From positions 1-33,348 of the forward strand of contig CAZOMV010000064.1 of assembly GCA_964580995.1 (NCBI GenBank): a stretch of DNA of 33,348 nt. The letters are read 5' to 3'. Below, one piece after another: positions 32,451-33,348 of this stretch (positions within the stretch are counted from its first letter, which is position 1; each line of letters begins with the position of its first letter). A program made the translations under genes and the position numbers. The notes under the pieces are model-generated. The model did not search any database. It saw only the letters and a list, made by a program, of their open reading frames with translations, and was not told where the DNA came from. The DNA is from JAKJEP01 sp964580995 (GTDB lineage: Bacteria > Planctomycetota > Phycisphaerae > Sedimentisphaerales > SM23-30).

Positions 32451-33143
32451 ATGCAGAAATTGAATCAAAAAGCGGTTATTTTCGATCTGGATGGGGTCCT
32501 GGTGGACACCGGCCAGTTTCACCGGCAATCCTGGTACGAGCTGACCCGGCAGGAAGGCTGGCCCTTCTCCGATGAATTTTTCAGCAAAACCTTCGGCATG
32601 CAGAACCATCTGATCCTGCCCATCCTCGCCGGCCGGCCGATGACCCCCGCGGAAATCAAGCATTACTCCGACTGGAAAGAGGCCCGCTACCGCCAGCTCA
32701 ACGAGGGCAAGCTCCAGCTTCTCCCCGGCGTTCGCGAACTGCTCAGCGACCTCAAGCAGAACCATTTCCAGCTCGCCATCGGCACCAGCACCCCGCCCGA
32801 AAATCTCCAGTTCATCATGCAGCACACCCGTATCGCCGACTTCTTCGACGCCTTCGTCGATTCCGCCGACGTCACCCGCAGCAAACCCGACCCCGACACC
32901 TTCCTCAAGGCCGCCGCCAAACTGAACATGGACCCCGCCCGCTGCGTCGTCGTCGAGGACGCCCCCGCCGGCGTCCAGGCCGGCAAAGCAGGGGGGATGC
33001 CCGTCATCGCCGTCACCAACACCCGCCCAGCCGAAGAACTCGCCGCCGCCGGCGCCGACCGCATCATCGCCTCCCTCACCGAACTATCCGCCGGCGATTT
33101 CGATTCCCTCCTCACCAATTCCCACACCCCGCGTCGAATGTAG
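32451..33143 (+). CDS. HAD-superfamily hydrolase, beta-phosphoglucomutase-like
   Basis: 230 residues from the ATG at 32451 (an in-frame ATG at 32421 is the alternative). Nucleophile and acid Asp are D12 and D14 in VIFDLDGVLVDT. Motif II is AIGTSTPPENL, motif III Lys is in RSKPDPDTFL, and motif IV is VVVEDAPAGVQAGKAGGMPVIAV with the Glu-Asp pair. The C1 cap (about 20-80) is of the beta-PGM/phosphatase type. Likely a cytoplasmic sugar-phosphate phosphatase or mutase. The last residues PRRM and the stop codon lie at the edge of a REP-like repeat (33140-33165): its TAG is the stop. Strong C-rich third positions. Confidence 0.9.
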   Translation: MQKLNQKAVIFDLDGVLVDTGQFHRQSWYELTRQEGWPFSDEFFSKTFGMQNHLILPILAGRPMTPAEIKHYSDWKEARYRQLNEGKLQLLPGVRELLSDLKQNHFQLAIGTSTPPENLQFIMQHTRIADFFDAFVDSADVTRSKPDPDTFLKAAAKLNMDPARCVVVEDAPAGVQAGKAGGMPVIAVTNTRPAEELAAAGADRIIASLTELSAGDFDSLLTNSHTPRRM

Positions 33144-33165
33144 CACAGGCGTCTCGCCTGTGATT
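33140..33165. repeat. REP-like hairpin element, copy 2
   Basis: The 26 bases are identical to 14432-14457, with stem CACAGGCG (33144-33151) and CGCCTGTG (33155-33162). The TAG of its first bases is the stop codon of the HAD gene. Confidence 0.75.
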
Positions 33166-33212
33166 TCCCCAATCCCCTCTGCAGCCATTCAGCGTCAAAT
33201 GGGTGGAGTGGT

Positions 33213-33247
33213 GCAGGCTCCGCCTGCCGTCTCGCATGTGATTCCCC
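33213..33247. repeat. REP-like element, degenerate copy
   Basis: GCAGGC-TCC-GCCTGC (33213-33227) is followed by CGTCTCGCATGTGATT, which matches the right part of the REP-like element with one change. AGCGTCAAAT also occurs twice nearby (33191-33200 and 33282-33291). The region after the HAD gene is thus made of repeats and no gene is seen. Confidence 0.5.
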
Positions 33248-33322
33248 CTTTCATTGGATACCGAACGAAGCGAACCGCGTGAGCGTCAAATAGCTAACCC
33301 AAGTTCCGCAGTAGATGGCAAA

Positions 33323-33346
33323 ATAAATTTTTTTGAAAAAATTTAT
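33323..33346. terminator. AT-rich perfect hairpin at the right edge
   Basis: ATAAATTTTTT (33323-33333) pairs with AAAAAATTTAT (33336-33346) around a TG centre. It could be a bidirectional terminator or part of a repeat, but the window ends here. Confidence 0.35.
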
Positions 33347-33348
33347 CG

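Overview
The window looks like chromosomal DNA of a planctomycete, most likely class Phycisphaerae (inferred). The grounds are dockerin-like GDxNxDG repeats on secreted enzymes, a bacterial V-type ATPase with the gene order E-DUF2764-A-B-D-I, a cytidylate-kinase-like protein, a tiny planctomycete-style zinc ribbon, and many exported proteins. No rRNA, tRNA, CRISPR array or transposase was seen.

Layout. Bases 2-1420 hold the 3' two-fifths of carB. Bases 1553-14344 hold five consecutive same-strand paralogues (P1-P5) of large secreted proteins. They share a (beta/alpha)8-type hydrolase core whose motif order recalls glycoside hydrolase clan GH-D (GH27/31/36), but I cannot assign them to a known family. 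P1-P4 form one tight operon. P5 has its own promoter and carries a long N-terminal extension with a dockerin pair inside a fibronectin-like domain. Both promoters share the 11-mer GTCGACAATCG, which suggests one regulator. Bases 14494-16702 (minus strand) hold a cyclase-family hydrolase, a secreted sialidase-like propeller and ArfB. Bases 16949-18721 hold a secreted subtilisin-like protein with a dockerin tail and a Glu where the catalytic Asp is expected.

Bases 18775-27670 are the V-ATPase locus. The K (rotor) gene is inverted and separated from the E-DUF2764-A-B-D-I operon by a cytidylate-kinase-like gene. That gene is flanked by two roughly 90-bp direct repeats of unknown nature. K carries the full set of side chains that bind Na+ in the Enterococcus hirae rotor.

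Bases 27936-30749 encode envelope proteins: a DUF481 outer-membrane protein, a coiled-coil lipoprotein and a LEA14-like lipoprotein, plus a small zinc ribbon on the other strand. Bases 30880-32298 (minus) encode a flavin disulfide oxidoreductase without the usual His-Glu dyad. Bases 32451-33143 encode a HAD/beta-phosphoglucomutase-like phosphatase. REP-like hairpins with the core CACAGGCG-TCT-CGCCTGTG lie at gene 3' ends and in one case supply the stop codon.

The best candidate for an undescribed system is the P1-P5 array: a co-regulated, diversified set of exported hydrolases with no transporter, sulfatase or regulator gene beside it. The repeat-flanked kinase inside the split V-ATPase locus is second.
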